Shown here: positions 25,201 through 36,104 of the stretch, in pieces
Layout of the letters: each line of letters opens with the position of its first letter
Position numbering within the stretch: position 1 is the first letter of the stretch
Origin: Lactarius indigo
Taxonomy: Eukaryota; Basidiomycota; Agaricomycetes; Russulales; Russulaceae
Reading direction: 5' to 3'
Assembly (NCBI GenBank): GCA_025766275.1
Contig: JAFKAC010000004.1
Location: forward strand, 558,001-622,000
DNA: 64,000 bases
Position numbers and translations under genes: made by a program
Notes under the pieces: model-generated
The model's database searches: none
What the model was told of the DNA's origin: nothing
What the model saw: the letters and a program-made list of their open reading frames with translations, nothing else

Positions 25201-26537
25201 ACCAGATCATATACCCTGCTATGACAGAAGGGTGCAGCATATCTGTTGGTGAATCAACAAGGTCCTGCTCGGCCTCCAAGAATGCGTCAGAAGTATAAAG
25301 CTCCCCCCAAACACGCTCTGGGGAGGAACCAGGATAGAGGGGCTGCCAAGTCTCTTTGTAGCCGTGCCAGTGTAGTTCACTAGCTGCTAAGTCCTCCTGG
25401 ATGATCTCGACCATGCTGTGGATGAGTGATCGAGTGCGGACATTGGGAATTGATATTTTGTGCCGTGGATATGGATCAGCGTCGGGGTCAACCTCATCAT
25501 GTCGTTGCATTCATGAGCGTGAAATTGCTTCCTTACGGCGTGAAGCAACAGTTGGCTTGATTCCTGTAGGTATTTCAATAACTATATTGCTCCGCCTCCA
25601 TCCATTACCACCCCATGGCGACTGAATGTCATCTGCGATTTGCTTCTCTATTTGAGAGAACTTGATGCCTTTGATGTCGCGTGTGTTGAAGTGTGGGTCA
25701 CGCAATGTGCTTGTCATCATTTCCCAGTTTGAGATCGACACCGTGCCACACATGCGCCTCCATGAAAGGTTGTACAGGAATGAGCTGATGTTTGGATAGG
25801 GAAAGATAATGTCGGACACTTTCCTGTGTTTCTTGGGGGTGATAGTGGGCAGATTGAGTACTGGCAACTTCCACGGGGCCAAAGAATCTGGTATCGCAGA
25901 AGGGCGCTGTCGGTACTCCCGTACAAGTGAAAATTGGTGGGGAGTCATGCAAACGGTTGCGACAGGAAGAGAGTTGACATTTGGGGAGGCTGGATGTTCG
26001 TTCAGTGATATGGACTCAACACTGGTATTGTGCCCAGCGTCAGGCCAGCCTGGACCCTCGGGAAAGACATTCGGTGTGGACTCTCTTAGTTTCCAGGTCA
26101 GTCGACGAATGCGCTTGTCAGAGAGTGGTTCCAAGGGCTTCATTGCGTCCATTATATTGACTTCCATTGACCGAACATCCTAGAAGAAGCCATGAGTCCG
26201 GAGTTGTTTCTAGAAAGGATGAGCATACCACGTCCATGAGACTGGGTAAGTCAGCTTGTCCATACTTGACACTAAGTGGATGAGATCCCACTACTCGCTG
26301 CCTCTGAAGCTTTGGTGCACGACTGAGCTTGATCAAATTGACACTAGCATGCAACCACTGCTTCTTTGAACGTCTGTGTGCAGCGGAACAATGACTGCGT
26401 TGATGTTTCGTGAGGTTGCTCTGACGAGGGAAGTATCGGCCACATGCGTTGCAGCGGCCAGTTTCTAAGTTGCTGTGAGGATGGAAATTCATTGGGAGGA
26501 CTGTTCTGAGCCAAGGGAAATTATTCGCAAGATTCAT
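22281..26537 (-). CDS. Plavaka-family transposase
   Basis: Multi-exon transposase. I start it at the ATG at 26537 (MNLANN), with a second in-frame ATG shortly after. The N-terminus has a C2H2 finger, CNACGRYFPRQSNLTKHQRSHC. Core exons follow: HTPKKHRKV region (25511-26160); ELHWHGYKETWQP and SDSTHLAQFGQAKAWPIY (25061-25510); AYAQGLIVTCADGICRRVFP with a CPCPRC pair (24413-25048); DLMHEFELGVWKSLLVHLVR (24300-24410); AARDFEDILQ (24100); FEGLLPTPHD (23990); PKTFNLTTYKLHSLGDYV (23670); ELEHRSVKRHYAHTNKRQ (23500-23570). The C-terminal domain has FFVRWFGYDPDW, GAFGFVDPARVVRACHLI and VDRDMMMRYLGWGIGH, then an acidic Ser/Asp tail. Splicing across each gap keeps an open frame, so it may be functional. 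Confidence 0.85.
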
Positions 26538-26559
26538 CGCACCAGTAAAGTCATGTACG

Positions 26560-27215
26560 ACATCAATAACATTGTTTCGCCTAGCATAACACACTGCAGC
26601 AGGTAACCAACAACGGACAGACAGGTGGTTTCAAGTTAACCACATCCAAACACAGTCTCAGGCTGTAGCATCCAAGTCACCGTCGAGCTCCGGTATAATG
26701 AGCATGTGGCCAAGCCTCAAACGAACTAGCAAGCCTGAGTGCGACCTGAATCCCAACAACCTGGTAGCCAACACAGAATTTATACGGGATCTTCACCATA
26801 TCCAAGGTTTTCTGACAGCGAGGAATGGAGCAACAAGGGCGTAATACCACAGAATGATGCAACTGCAGTGTTCAATTGAATAAGTAAGCCTGATGCAGCG
26901 TAGGCTTGCTGAAGGGAGTGATGTCACATGTCACACTTGTCACAGCAGGACCCATGACTTCTTTGGCGCTGTTGAGTTGTCTCGATCACCCTCACTGACA
27001 GAGCCCGCTCACTCCAACTTGATACCAACTCAATGGCTTTCCTGACTGAATGCTCCCTAGTACCGCCGCCCATAGCCACAAGCTCTGCTGCCCTGGTTTG
27101 TGGGTTCGCTGCCTGTGTCCACAATGGGCACAGGCCCATGTGGTGAAGATCGCTCAAAAGCACATTTCGGTGAGTTTTTGTTTTTGTCCTCTCGTCAACT
27201 CAGACCCCAACACAG
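26560..27215. promoter_or_regulatory. Shared upstream region of the two divergent Plavaka genes
   Basis: About 0.65 kb between the start of the transposase (minus) and that of the second gene (plus). No convincing coding exon; presumed to hold both promoters. No specific motif is identified. Confidence 0.4.
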
Positions 27216-28288
27216 ATGCGAACAATATACAACACGCGACCAGACCCAGCAGCAAACGGTCGGAGAAGCCTCACCAACACCCGTGAGGTTCCACGTACAC
27301 AGCTGCATGTGCCTCGAACCAGTAGACCTCAACGCTTACTCCCTCAATCACAATTGCCCGCAAATCCTGATCCTGGTGGCAGTGACAATGATGACCAGAC
27401 GCCTCGTAAAAGACAGAGGCAGATGAGCCCGGGCTTGTCAACCCAGCGCCTTGTCAACAGCTCCCCGCTGTGAGTGTGCCACTTTTTTCCTTCGCTTGCC
27501 AAACTAATGGATGCATAGTGTATCTGGTGCCAGTGATGGAAGCAGCAGCGGTGATGACCTGTTGCCTCTGGTCGATGAGAGATACTGGACCAAGAAAGGT
27601 TTGATTCTTGGACGATGTGTTGAGATGTGGGATACCTTCGATCAAATTCTCGATGAGGGTGTAGCCCGCCACCCAGATATTGATGGAGACCCCACGCATA
27701 CTGGCTTGTAAGTTACTCATTCATGACTGTTGATTCATCTGACCTGTGTGACTTAGCGCAAATGAATTATATCGGAAATTTCTCCTGTTTATTGAAGTTG
27801 CACCTGCCGTGATCAAAGTCCTTCAGAGGGGGAGCAGGAGAGATGTGGGCCCAGAGCTGACGGCAAAGCTCGACAAAGTGGTAAGCGGCATCTCATTTCA
27901 TCACGGTAATGATGACTTGCCTGCTTTCATTATAGATCAACACAGGTCGCATGCAAGCACGCCGAATGGACGTAAGCGGTGTCCGTAATGCGATTGGGCA
28001 ATGGCCCGACATCGAGTGGAAGCCTGCCTTCCCAGTTGCACGGCACCTTCTTGGCTTCAAGCACGACACATCTGGCAAGCTCCTGTGCCCCATCACGCTC
28101 AATTGGGATGACGCAACGTGAGTTAACCTTTGTAATCTTGTGCACTGATTTCATAACCTTTTCAGTGTTCGTGAAGGACTCCGCCGTGGTACACAAGAGG
28201 TTACTGCAGCAGACTATCCCATGTTCCTCTGGCCAAGTGGAGCGATGGACATCGACGATATATACAAGGGCTTCCTTCGTGGAGCACT

Positions 28289-28784
28289 TGTTACGTTTCG
28301 ACTCGTGATTTGCTACCCTTACTGTACCGGTTGCAACTACGGTGGTAAGGTATATTAGTTGCGGACTTACTTACGGTGATACGGTAGTGCGATAGGAGAT
28401 ACAGTACGGATTGCTGACTGATGGTCGACGCCACTAATACTGGTAGTAGTGGTAGTAGGATTGAGTACTTTACGCGATACGTTGGACGCTACTTTACGGT
28501 GACTCATAGCAGCGCTTCAAAGCCTGCTCGACTTGTATTTATAGTGTCCGATGAAGACCAAGATACGCCATCTTGGTCTTCTTGAATCGTCACTTCTTTC
28601 TTGTCTCTTCCTCTTCATCTCTTCGCCCGAATACTCTCATCGGAGCCATAAAGACTTAGGTGTGCCTCCGAGCATTCACCCGTGTATACGACTTGGACCT
28701 TCGCGTCTTCAAGGCAGAGATTATCGCTAAGTTGTTACCGCCTCCATCGAGCTCAAGTCGAGCTAATGTCATGACGGCGTTACA
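28289..28784 (+). repeat. gypsy C 5' LTR
   Basis: 496 bp, TGTTACGTTTCG...GGCGTTACA. It holds a TATA-like tatttata at 28536-28543 and the probable transcript start word atcttggtctt at 28570-28580. Confidence 0.95.
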
Positions 28785-28797
28785 TTAAGACCAAGAT
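28536..28797 (+). promoter_or_regulatory. gypsy C promoter and self-priming pair
   Basis: TATA-like tatttata (28536) lies 34 bp before atcttggtctt (28570-28580). The sequence aagaccaagat at 28787-28797, two bases after the LTR, is its exact reverse complement and sits where the primer-binding site should be. It does not match a known tRNA 3' end. This is the arrangement of Tf1/sushi elements, whose mRNA 5' end primes reverse transcription. Confidence 0.7.
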
Positions 28798-28803
28798 CCC
28801 ACC

Positions 28804-30870
28804 GTGGCCGTAACAACCAGAGACCAGTGGACGAATTTCCGTCCGTACTCAATCCCAAGGAGGGGAGAACGAAACGTCCCTACGCGCTTTTTACAAGCTG
28901 CCAGCTGGAGGGAAAGACAAGAAGAAACCGGATACTTCGTAGAATTCAACGGACCCTCAAGGTTCCGCCCAGTTGAGTTCAACTTCGACCACTTGTGTTG
29001 GGTAGAAGTTACGTGGAACCCCATAGACTCTCAGTGGGATGTCATACGACCAGCTGGACCCAGATATCGTTGCGACATCGACGCACGAGAACTCAATAGC
29101 CGAGCAGATTGGGGACCCATCGACGGACAAGAGCGAGAACACTCCACAGGAGAGGTAGTATCGGAGGAAGAAGAAAGCCAAAGTCAAGAAGACAGCGAGG
29201 GCCGAGAACCAGACCAAACCAAAACGAGTGGAGGAGCTATACAAGATCTCCTCGTAGAACGAGCTGAGTCCGCACATATCACTGAACCAGAACCAATTCA
29301 TATTCGATCCCCAGCCATCATGGCTACGATAACACGCGCAATGGAAGAGGTCACGCTAGAAGAAGCACGAGCAGTACAAGAAGAAGCAAGGGCTAATCTC
29401 ATGCCCATCAACCCGGAGACGGGAGTACGTATGACCGCAGATGACGCTGCAATCTTCCGGGCAATAGGATCGGACAGAGGAGATCCTCCGTCCAAATGAC
29501 GACCAACAATGGAACTACCCCCAGGAGTGGGAGGCCCGGGAGACGACCCGCCACCACCACCAGGAGGAGGTATTCCCTTCGACCTGCGAAGAACCGAACC
29601 GCCAAGAGGAATGCCCCGTGACCCGCCCGGAGGGGGAGGGGGAGGCGGCGGCGACGGAGGAGGCGGTGGTGGAGGCGTAGGGGATAGAGGACATCCCAGT
29701 GAGAAGTTAACCGGCGAGCCACCTTCAATTTTCGATGGGGACAGACTTAAAGTCGACCAATTCCTCACGCAGTGGCATGTTTACTGGGGGATGAATCTGG
29801 ACGCCCCCATCATGCGCAACAACTACAGGAGATGCCTCCTGTTCCTTTCATACATCAAGGGCGGAGCAGTCAGCGAATGGGTACTATCCTTCCTGAACTG
29901 GCTCAATCGACAGATACAACGGGGAATCAGCCCCTACACTCGAGACCTATGGAACGCTGTAGCCGACGGCTTCAGCCAGCGGTTTGAAAACACGCTGGAA
30001 AGAGAACAAGCGCAAGCCATATTACGAAAAGGGTTCAAGATGACGGGAGAAGACATTGATAAGTACGTCAACGACTTCGAACAACTAGCACGGAAAGCTC
30101 ATTATCACCTCAACGAACCGCAAACCATCGATCTATTCACGTCGGGTTTGCCCAAGGAACTGTTCAAAAACGCGTTCCAATTCGATGAACCAGTAACGTT
30201 CGACGACTGGAAGAGGGCTGTCCTCAAAAGACAGAAGAACTACATCCACCTCAAGGCAAGGCTCAACGAATACAAGAGCACCACGACTCAGCCGAAGAAG
30301 CAGACCGGCAACGCAGGATGGGCACTGCCGCAAAACCTGCCACAAACCAATCCATGGGCGATGGACACCTCTGCCGACCGCGCCAAAGTACGACTGGCCG
30401 GATCCGAAGACATCGACTTCAATAGACTGCCCCACCACGACTGGCAGACACCACCCTTTCCACCACGAGGAGGTCCAGGAGTCAGGGGACAAGGGAGGGG
30501 TGGATCTAGAAGGGACCTAAGGAACGTCCTTTGTTATAATTGTGACGCTCCAGGACACCTCTCACGAAACTGCCCACACCCCCGATGACAGAGGCAGTGG
30601 CAGAACGCCCCATCCAGCAGTAGAATGACGGAAACTGCCTGGCCATCGCAATGGCCGGGATCGCCGGGCCCCACATCCCAATACGAACCATCGCTGCCGG
30701 GATACGCAACGCCGGCACCCAGTGCGACGCCCGTGCCGCAAATCAAAGCAACAAAGACAGCAGGAGAACAAGCGAAGGAGTGGCTGACGCAAGTGGCCAA
30801 CAGCACGGATGAGGTAAAAGACCTCATACTTCAAGATCTGTGGGGAAAAGAGGGTTTTCAGGGCGCCTGA
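28804..30870 (+). pseudogene. gypsy C Gag, two in-frame stops
   Basis: Same frame throughout as the intact Gag of element B. Conserved parts: N-terminal FRPYSIPRRGERNVPTRFLQ, Gly/Pro-rich linker, capsid-like EPPSIFDGDRLKVDQFLTQW, and the CCHC knuckle CYNCDAPGHLSRNC. TGA at 29497-29499 and TGA at 30586-30588 interrupt it. Both are followed by C, and the first is clearly a CGA to TGA change against element B. The frame opens with GTG at 28804 and has no ATG nearby (see element B). Confidence 0.85.
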
Positions 30871-33800
30871 ACCCATCAGTCTGGGTGAGGGCCTTACAAT
30901 GTAATTCTGTAATTGTGACAACGCGCTATCGATCTTTGCGAATTCCAGTTACTGTCCAAACGAATTACCAAACGACTGAAACACATGCGTTAGTGGACTC
31001 CGGAGCCACCGACAACTTCATCAAACCAGGCACGGCGGCCCGGGCCGGAATCCCGATATGGCCGTTACAGACACCTCGCAAAATATGGAATATAGACAAT
31101 ACGGAGAACAAAGCTGGGTTAATCACTCATTATGTTAACCTGGAAGTGAAAACACACGGACAGATCAAGAAAATGACCTTCTTGATTACCGACCTCGGAA
31201 GCGAAGACATGGTACTGGGTTACCCATGGCTGAGCGCCTTTGAGCCCACAATCAGTTGGGCAACGGCAACAATGCATCCGGACATGCAACCGGTGGTCTT
31301 GGCCACCACCGAAGAACTACTTACCGCACCCACTATACGAGCACTAATTATAGCAGAAAAAGAAGCGATCGTCCAGGAACTGGATGAAGAAACCTTCGCA
31401 CGAGCCACCACTTCGACAGAGCTGGCAATATCGGCAAAACAACAGCAGACGGCGGCAGTACTGCCACCAGTATATGCAGAATACGGTACGCTATTCAACG
31501 AGCAGGCCTCACACCGTTTCCCTCCGTCGCGACCCTGGGATCATGCCATCGAATTCAAACCGTCAGCACCAGCCGCGATCAATTGCAAGATATATCCTAT
31601 GACGCAAAAGGAAGAGGGCGAATTAAAGGACTTCCTTGACGAAAAGTTGAAACAAGGATATTTACGCCCTTCCATTTCCCCGTACGCATCGCCCTTCTTT
31701 TTCATCAAAAAGAAGGACGGAAAACTACGCCCAGTACAGGACTATCGCGTCATTAATTCACACACCATTCGCAACCAATACCCGCTGCCGCTGATCCAAG
31801 ACCTCATCCTCGACCTCAGCAACGCGCACATTTACACGAAGCTTGACATCCGCTGGGGCTATAACAACATCCGTATCCGTGACGGAGACCAGGAGAAAGC
31901 AGCGTTTAAAACTAAATTTGGCCTCTTTGAACCCACGGTCATGTTCTTTGGCCTTACCAACTCCCCAGCCACCTTCCAGGCGATGATGAACCACATTTAC
32001 CGCGACACGATCGCGAAACATGAGCGGTTGGGAACCACGATACGTGTCTATATGGATGATATTGGCATCGCCACTCATTTTGACCACGATCTAGCAGCTC
32101 ATATCGGCGCGGTTCATGACGTTTTGGAGGTCGCACGCGAACACGACCTCTACTTCAAGCTCGAGAAGTGCCTGTTCCACCAGCCGCGGATGGATTACCT
32201 GGGGGTAATCCTTGAAAGGGGGGTGACCCGAATGGACCCCGTAAAAGTTCAAGGCATCAACGACTGGCCGACACCAACGAAAGTCAAAGATGTTCGATCG
32301 TTTCTCGGCTTTTGTAACTTTTACAGACTCTTCATCCGTGGATTCGCAACCCACGCTAAACCACTCACCAAACTAACACGAAAGGACGAGGAATGGCGAT
32401 GGACCGAAGAAGAAGACAAGGCGTTTAACACCCTCAAGCACCTCGTAACTGAAGAACCGGAACTGGCACATCCAGTCCTTCAGGACCCATTCGAATTGGA
32501 GGTCGATGCCTCCGGATACGCGGTGGGAGCCGTATTATTACAACGAAAGTCTGACGGAAAGCGACACCCCATAGGCTATTACTCAGCCACACTCTCGGAA
32601 GCGGAACGAAACTACGACATTTACAACCTAGAATTGCTAGCGGTAGTCAAGGCATTGCGAAACTGGAGACCGCTGCTTGCAGGAGCGCCACACAAAATCA
32701 AAATTTACTCAGACCACCTCAACCTGCAATATTGGAAGTCGCCGCAGAAGATTAGCAGACGAATCGCAAGGGAAGTGCTCGAACTCTCTGAGTACGACTT
32801 CGAGATTCACCACATCAAAGGAAAGAACAATGGCAGAGCAGACGCCCTATCAAGACGGCCAGACTACAACCAAGGCGAAAACGACAACAGCGAAGTGGTC
32901 GTCCTACCCCCCGAGGTCTTCGTAAGAACCCTCAACGCTGCGCGCACCTTTGTTGCAAACCCAAGCCTGCTACAACCACATCATCAACAAGATAATGAGG
33001 TAATTAAGATGTGGGTAGACCCCCACTGCCTCAAAAGAATAGAAGGAGAATGGTACAAGGATGGCAGGTTTGTGATAACCGGGCCTGCCTCGACGTACCG
33101 TGTGCTAATACACGACCATCACGACCTACCGATACATGGTCACCCTGGAGTGGCAAGAATGCAACGAATCCTGGAACGACACTACTGGTGGCCGCAACTG
33201 CGGAAGGACGTATATGAATACATACAAGGCTGCGCGGAATGCCAACGAAACAAAGTAAACACAAGGCCTATACGAGCGGCATTACATCCTATCACGCCAG
33301 TACTGGACGCCGTGCCCTTCCAAACTATAGCCATGGACTTCATCACCAAACTCCCATCGTCGCAAGGGTACAACAGTATACTGACCATCACAGACCACGA
33401 CTGTAGCAAGGCCTCTATCTTCATTCCGTGCAGAGAAGAGATAACAGCAGAAGAAACAGCAGCCCTGTACGTCGCTCACGTGTTTAAGCGTTTCGGGTTA
33501 CCACGCAAGTGTATCAGTGACAGAGACCCGCGATTCGCGTCGAAGTTCACCAGAGAAATATGTCGCGTTCTAGGCATCCAACAGAACATATCAACGGCAT
33601 ACCATCCACGCACCGACAGGCAGTCCGAACGGACCAATCAATGGCTAGAACAGTATCTGCGCTTCTGGGTGAACGAGCGGCAAGATAACTGGGCCGCTTA
33701 TCTGCCAATCACTGAATTCGTGCACAATAACTGGCCACACGAGCATACGAAACAATCGCCATTTCAGCTCCTAATGGGGTTTAACCCGCAAGCGGATTGG

Positions 33801-35579
33801 ACCGATAAGCCGTCTCCTCTCCCTCAGGTCACAAGGCGACTGACACAACTAAAAGAGGCTAGGGAGGACGCCCAACGCCTCATGAAACGGGCCCAGGAAG
33901 CATGGGTCCGCAATAAAGATACGCCCAAATTCAAGATAGGAGACCTCGTGTGGCTAGAAGGCAAACATCTGCGAACCAATCAGCCCACGGCAAAACTGGC
34001 GGCGCGACGCCACGGACCATTTTGGGTGACGCAGGTGATGTCCCCTTACAACTATCGATTAGAACTCCCCATCCAGTGGAGCATTCACCCAGTGTTCCAT
34101 ATCGATCTTCTCACACCATACAAGCAAACCACCCTTCATGGGGAGAACTTCACACAACCGCCGCCCGAGTTGATTGATGGGGAAGAGGAGTACGAGGTCG
34201 AAGCCATTCTGGACTCTCGGCACTTTGGCAGAGGAAGACGACTCCAGTACCTCATCAAATGGAAGGGATACCCAGACTCGGAGAATCAGTGGGTCAACAA
34301 AGATGACGTCTTCGCACCGGAAGCGCTTCGTCTCTATCAGGAGGCGCAAACTCACGGAACAGTGGTTAAAAGGGGTTCAACCCATACCCAGGAAAGTCAT
34401 CCCCTCTTCCTTCGCTCTACCACTACTCTCATGCCCACTTCCCCTCTGCGACATGTCACCCAAGCGATCCTCCTCGACTCCCTTGCAGAAGACGCTCGGG
34501 CCCTCCTCGCAGAAGACGACGAGACTGAGGTTCCCAACGCCCAAATCACCCCGTACACACCTGTCGGCCAGCCAGAGGGCCGCATCACCGCACAAGAATG
34601 GGCAAATGTCCTTGCCCGATTTCCCGATCCCACACAACAGCCCGATGACGAATCCGCTGTCGTCCACGTCTTCCGCGACGAACGTGGAGAGCGCGAGCCC
34701 ATCGCTGCCATCCCCCCAAGCGACGACCTCATCAGCGTTCGCGGAGTTTTCCCGAGCAACGACGAGCGTTCAAGCTCTCCTGGAGTACGAGTTGGACGGT
34801 TGGAGGAGGGTAGCGGCGGAGTGGCAGAAGGAACAGCTAGACTCAGCCGCGGCCTGACTGAGAGAGATGCGCGAGCGGCGGCAGCGATGGAGGCTGCTGA
34901 GGCTGGCCATGACGACGACGATTACTACCCGGCACGCCATGCCTTCCTTCGAACGAAAGGCGACCCTACTAATCCCCGCATCACACCCTGGCTCGTCAAC
35001 TCCGACGGGTCCGCCATGTACCGAGGACGTGTGCGTGTACCGGGCGCCGCCGATCACTGCCCCTTCACTGCCGCTGACGACCCCGCGCACGTTATTGCGC
35101 CTGAGGGGTTCCGGGCAAATAGGCGACCCCATTACATTCCATACCCCATCACCGGACCCGACGGAGTAGAGAGGGACGCTTCCCACGTCCAGATCATAGG
35201 AGGGGCGGACCCCCTTATACTGGGAGTCATACCGGGCTCCCCACACTTATACGGTAAGCCCCTCTACGCCGAACCCCATGTGAACGCCACGCTCCGCCCC
35301 ACGTACCCCCACGAAGATCTTGTCATCTTCGCCGCGGACCGTATTACAGACCGCGCTCTCAACCGCATCAATGATGAGACGCTCACCGCAGAGGTCACGC
35401 GCTACCGTGCGGCCAGCTTTGAGCTGGAGCGACTCCGAGCACGGGTGGCGCAGCTACGAGACATGATCGCGTGCGTGCAGAGTGACAGGCAAGACTCCAT
35501 CTATCGACTGGAGCGCGCCACTGCGCTTGAGCGCATTGCCGACGAACAACGGGGGTGGCCGGCAAGAGACTTTCGGTGA
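30843..35579 (+). CDS. gypsy C Pol (protease-RT-RNase H-integrase-chromodomain-extension)
   Basis: Entered from gag by a -1 shift at GGGAAAA (30843-30849). Motifs: protease [58 protein letters not shown]; RNase H ELEVDASGYAVGAVLL, YSDHLNLQYW, GRADALSRRPD; integrase zinc finger HGHPGVARMQR...CAECQRNK; integrase core with Asp in AMDFITKL, Asp in SDRDPRF and Glu in SERTNQW. The chromodomain is EEEYEVEAILDSRHFG...YLIKWKGYPDSENQW. The open frame is about 1579 residues, ending TGA 35577-35579. In the integrase, the usual TDGQSER motif reads TDRQSER (Gly to Arg, codon 33618-33620), which probably weakens activity. An unusual extension of about 400 residues follows the chromodomain. Confidence 0.92.
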   Translation, partial: GKRGFSGRLNPSVWVRALQCNSVIVTTRYRSLRIPVTVQTNYQTTETHALVDSGATDNFIKPGTAARAGIPIWPLQTPRKIWNIDNTENKAGLITHYVNLEVKTHGQIKKMTFLITDLGSEDMVLGYPWLSAFEPTISWATATMHPDMQPVVLATTEELLTAPTIRALIIAEKEAIVQELDEETFARATTSTELAISAKQQQTAAVLPPVYAEYGTLFNEQASHRFPPSRPWDHAIEFKPSAPAAINCKIYPMTQKEEGELKDFLDEKLKQGYLRPSISPYASPFFFIKKKDGKLRPVQDYRVINSHTIRNQYPLPLIQDLILDLSNAHIYTKLDIRWGYNNIRIRDGDQEKAAFKTKFGLFEPTVMFFGLTNSPATFQAMMNHIYRDTIAKHERLGTTIRVYMDDIGIATHFDHDLAAHIGAVHDVLEVAREHDLYFKLEKCLFHQPRMDYLGVILERGVTRMDPVKVQGINDWPTPTKVKDVRSFLGFCNFYRLFIRGFATHAKPLTKLTRKDEEWRWTEEEDKAFNTLKHLVTEEPELAHPVLQDPFELEVDASGYAVGAVLLQRKSDGKRHPIGYYSATLSEAERNYDIYNLELLAVVKALRNWRPLLAGAPHKIKIYSDHLNLQYWKSPQKISRRIAREVLELSEYDFEIHHIKGKNNGRADALSRRPDYNQGENDNSEVVVLPPEVFVRTLNAARTFVANPSLLQPHHQQDNEVIKMWVDPHCLKRIEGEWYKDGRFVITGPASTYRVLIHDHHDLPIHGHPGVARMQRILERHYWWPQLRKDVYEYIQGCAECQRNKVNTRPIRAALHPITPVLDAVPFQTIAMDFITKLPSSQGYNSILTITDHDCSKASIFIPCREEITAEETAALYVAHVFKRFGLPRKCISDRDPRFASKFTREICRVLGIQQNISTAYHPRTDRQSERTNQWLEQYLRFWVNERQDNWAAYLPITEFVHNNWPHEHTKQSPFQLLMGFNPQADWTDKPSPLPQVTRRLTQLKEAREDAQRLMKRAQEAWVRNKDTPKFKIGDLVWLEGKHLRTNQPTAKLAARRHGPFWVTQVMSPYNYRLELPIQWSIHPVFHIDLLTPYKQTTLHGENFTQPPPELIDGEEEYEVEAILDSRHFGRGRRLQYLIKWKGYPDSENQWVNKDDVFAPEALRLYQEAQTHGTVVKRGSTHTQESHPLFLRSTTTLMPTSPLRHVTQAILLDSLAEDARALLAEDDETEVPNAQITPYTPVGQPEGRITAQEWANVLARFPDPTQQPDDESAVVHVFRDERGEREPIAAIPPSDDLISVRGVFPSNDERSSSPGVRVGRLEEGSGGVAEGTARLSRGLTERDARAAAAMEAAEAGHDDDDYYPARHAFLRTKGDPTNPRITPWLVNSDGSAMYRGRVRVPGAADHCPFTAADDPAHVIAPEGFRANRRPHYIPYPITGPDGVERDASHVQIIGGADPLILGVIPGSPHLYGKPLYAEPHVNATLRPTYPHEDLVIFAADRITDRALNRINDETLTAEVTRYRAASFELERLRARVAQLRDMIACVQSDRQDSIYRLERATALERIADEQRGWPARDFR
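34453..35169 (+). pseudogene. Overlapping ORF3 in gypsy C, interrupted by one stop
   Basis: Frame +1 relative to pol, starting at the ATG at 34453 (MSPKRSSSTP). It encodes the same product as B ORF3: Ser/Thr/Pro-rich N-terminus, then FAEFSRATTSVQALLEYELD, GWRRVAAEWQKEQLDSAA. A TGA at 34855-34857 (CGA in element B, a CpG change) interrupts it, after which the frame continues open to 35169 (LREMRERRQRWRLLRL...). No function is known. Confidence 0.55.
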
Positions 35580-35608
35580 GTCGGGGCCTCACGCTGAGAA
35601 GGGGGTGA

Positions 35609-36104
35609 TGTTACGTTTCGACTCGTGATTTGCTACCCTTACTGTACCGGTTGCAACTACGGCGGTAAGGTATATTAGTTGCGGACTTACTTACGGTGAT
35701 ACGGTAGTGCGATAGGAGATACGGTACGGATTGCTGACTGATGGTCGACGCCACTAATACTGGTAGTAGTGGTAGTAGGATTGAGTACTTTACGCGATAC
35801 GTTGGACGCTACTTTACGGTGACTCATAGCAGCGCTTCAAAGCCTGCTCGACTTGTATTTATAGTGTCCGATGAAGACCAAGATACGCCATCTTGGTCTT
35901 CTTGAATCGTCACTTCTTTCTTGTCTCTTCCTCTTCATCTCTTCGCCCGAATACTCTCATCGGAGCCATAAAGACTTAGGTGTGCCTCCGAGCATTCACC
36001 CGTGTATACGACTTGGACCTTCGCGTCTTCAAGGCAGAGATTATCGCTAAGTTGTTACCGCCTCCATCGAGCTCAAGTCGAGCTAACGTCGTGACGGCGT
36101 TACA
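35609..36104 (+). repeat. gypsy C 3' LTR
   Basis: 496 bp. Preceded by the polypurine tract GAGAAGGGGGTGA (about 35595-35608) and followed by the duplication gcact. It retains the four CpG sites lost from the 5' LTR. Confidence 0.95.

Larger units (their letters stand above)
28289..36104 (+). mobile_element. Ty3/gypsy chromovirus, element C (complete, 7816 bp)
   Basis: Two 496-bp LTRs (28289-28784 and 35609-36104) and an exact 5-bp duplication gcact at 28284-28288 and 36105-36109. The LTRs differ at 4 sites only, all CpG changes in the left LTR. The inside encodes Gag (two in-frame TGA codons) and an open Pol with protease, RT, RNase H, integrase, chromodomain and a C-terminal extension. It is a recent insertion into the second Plavaka gene. 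It is related to, but distinct from, elements A and B. Confidence 0.95.

Noticed and set aside
29570..29700. Proline-rich ORFs on the minus strand opposite the gypsy gag poly-Gly region
   Set aside because: They are the complement of the Gly/Pro-rich Gag linker (also at 56600-57016), without independent support.
34377..35246. Minus-strand ORFs across the gypsy C pol extension
   Set aside because: They exist because the region is under constraint in two plus-strand frames. Their sequences are not conserved in element A.
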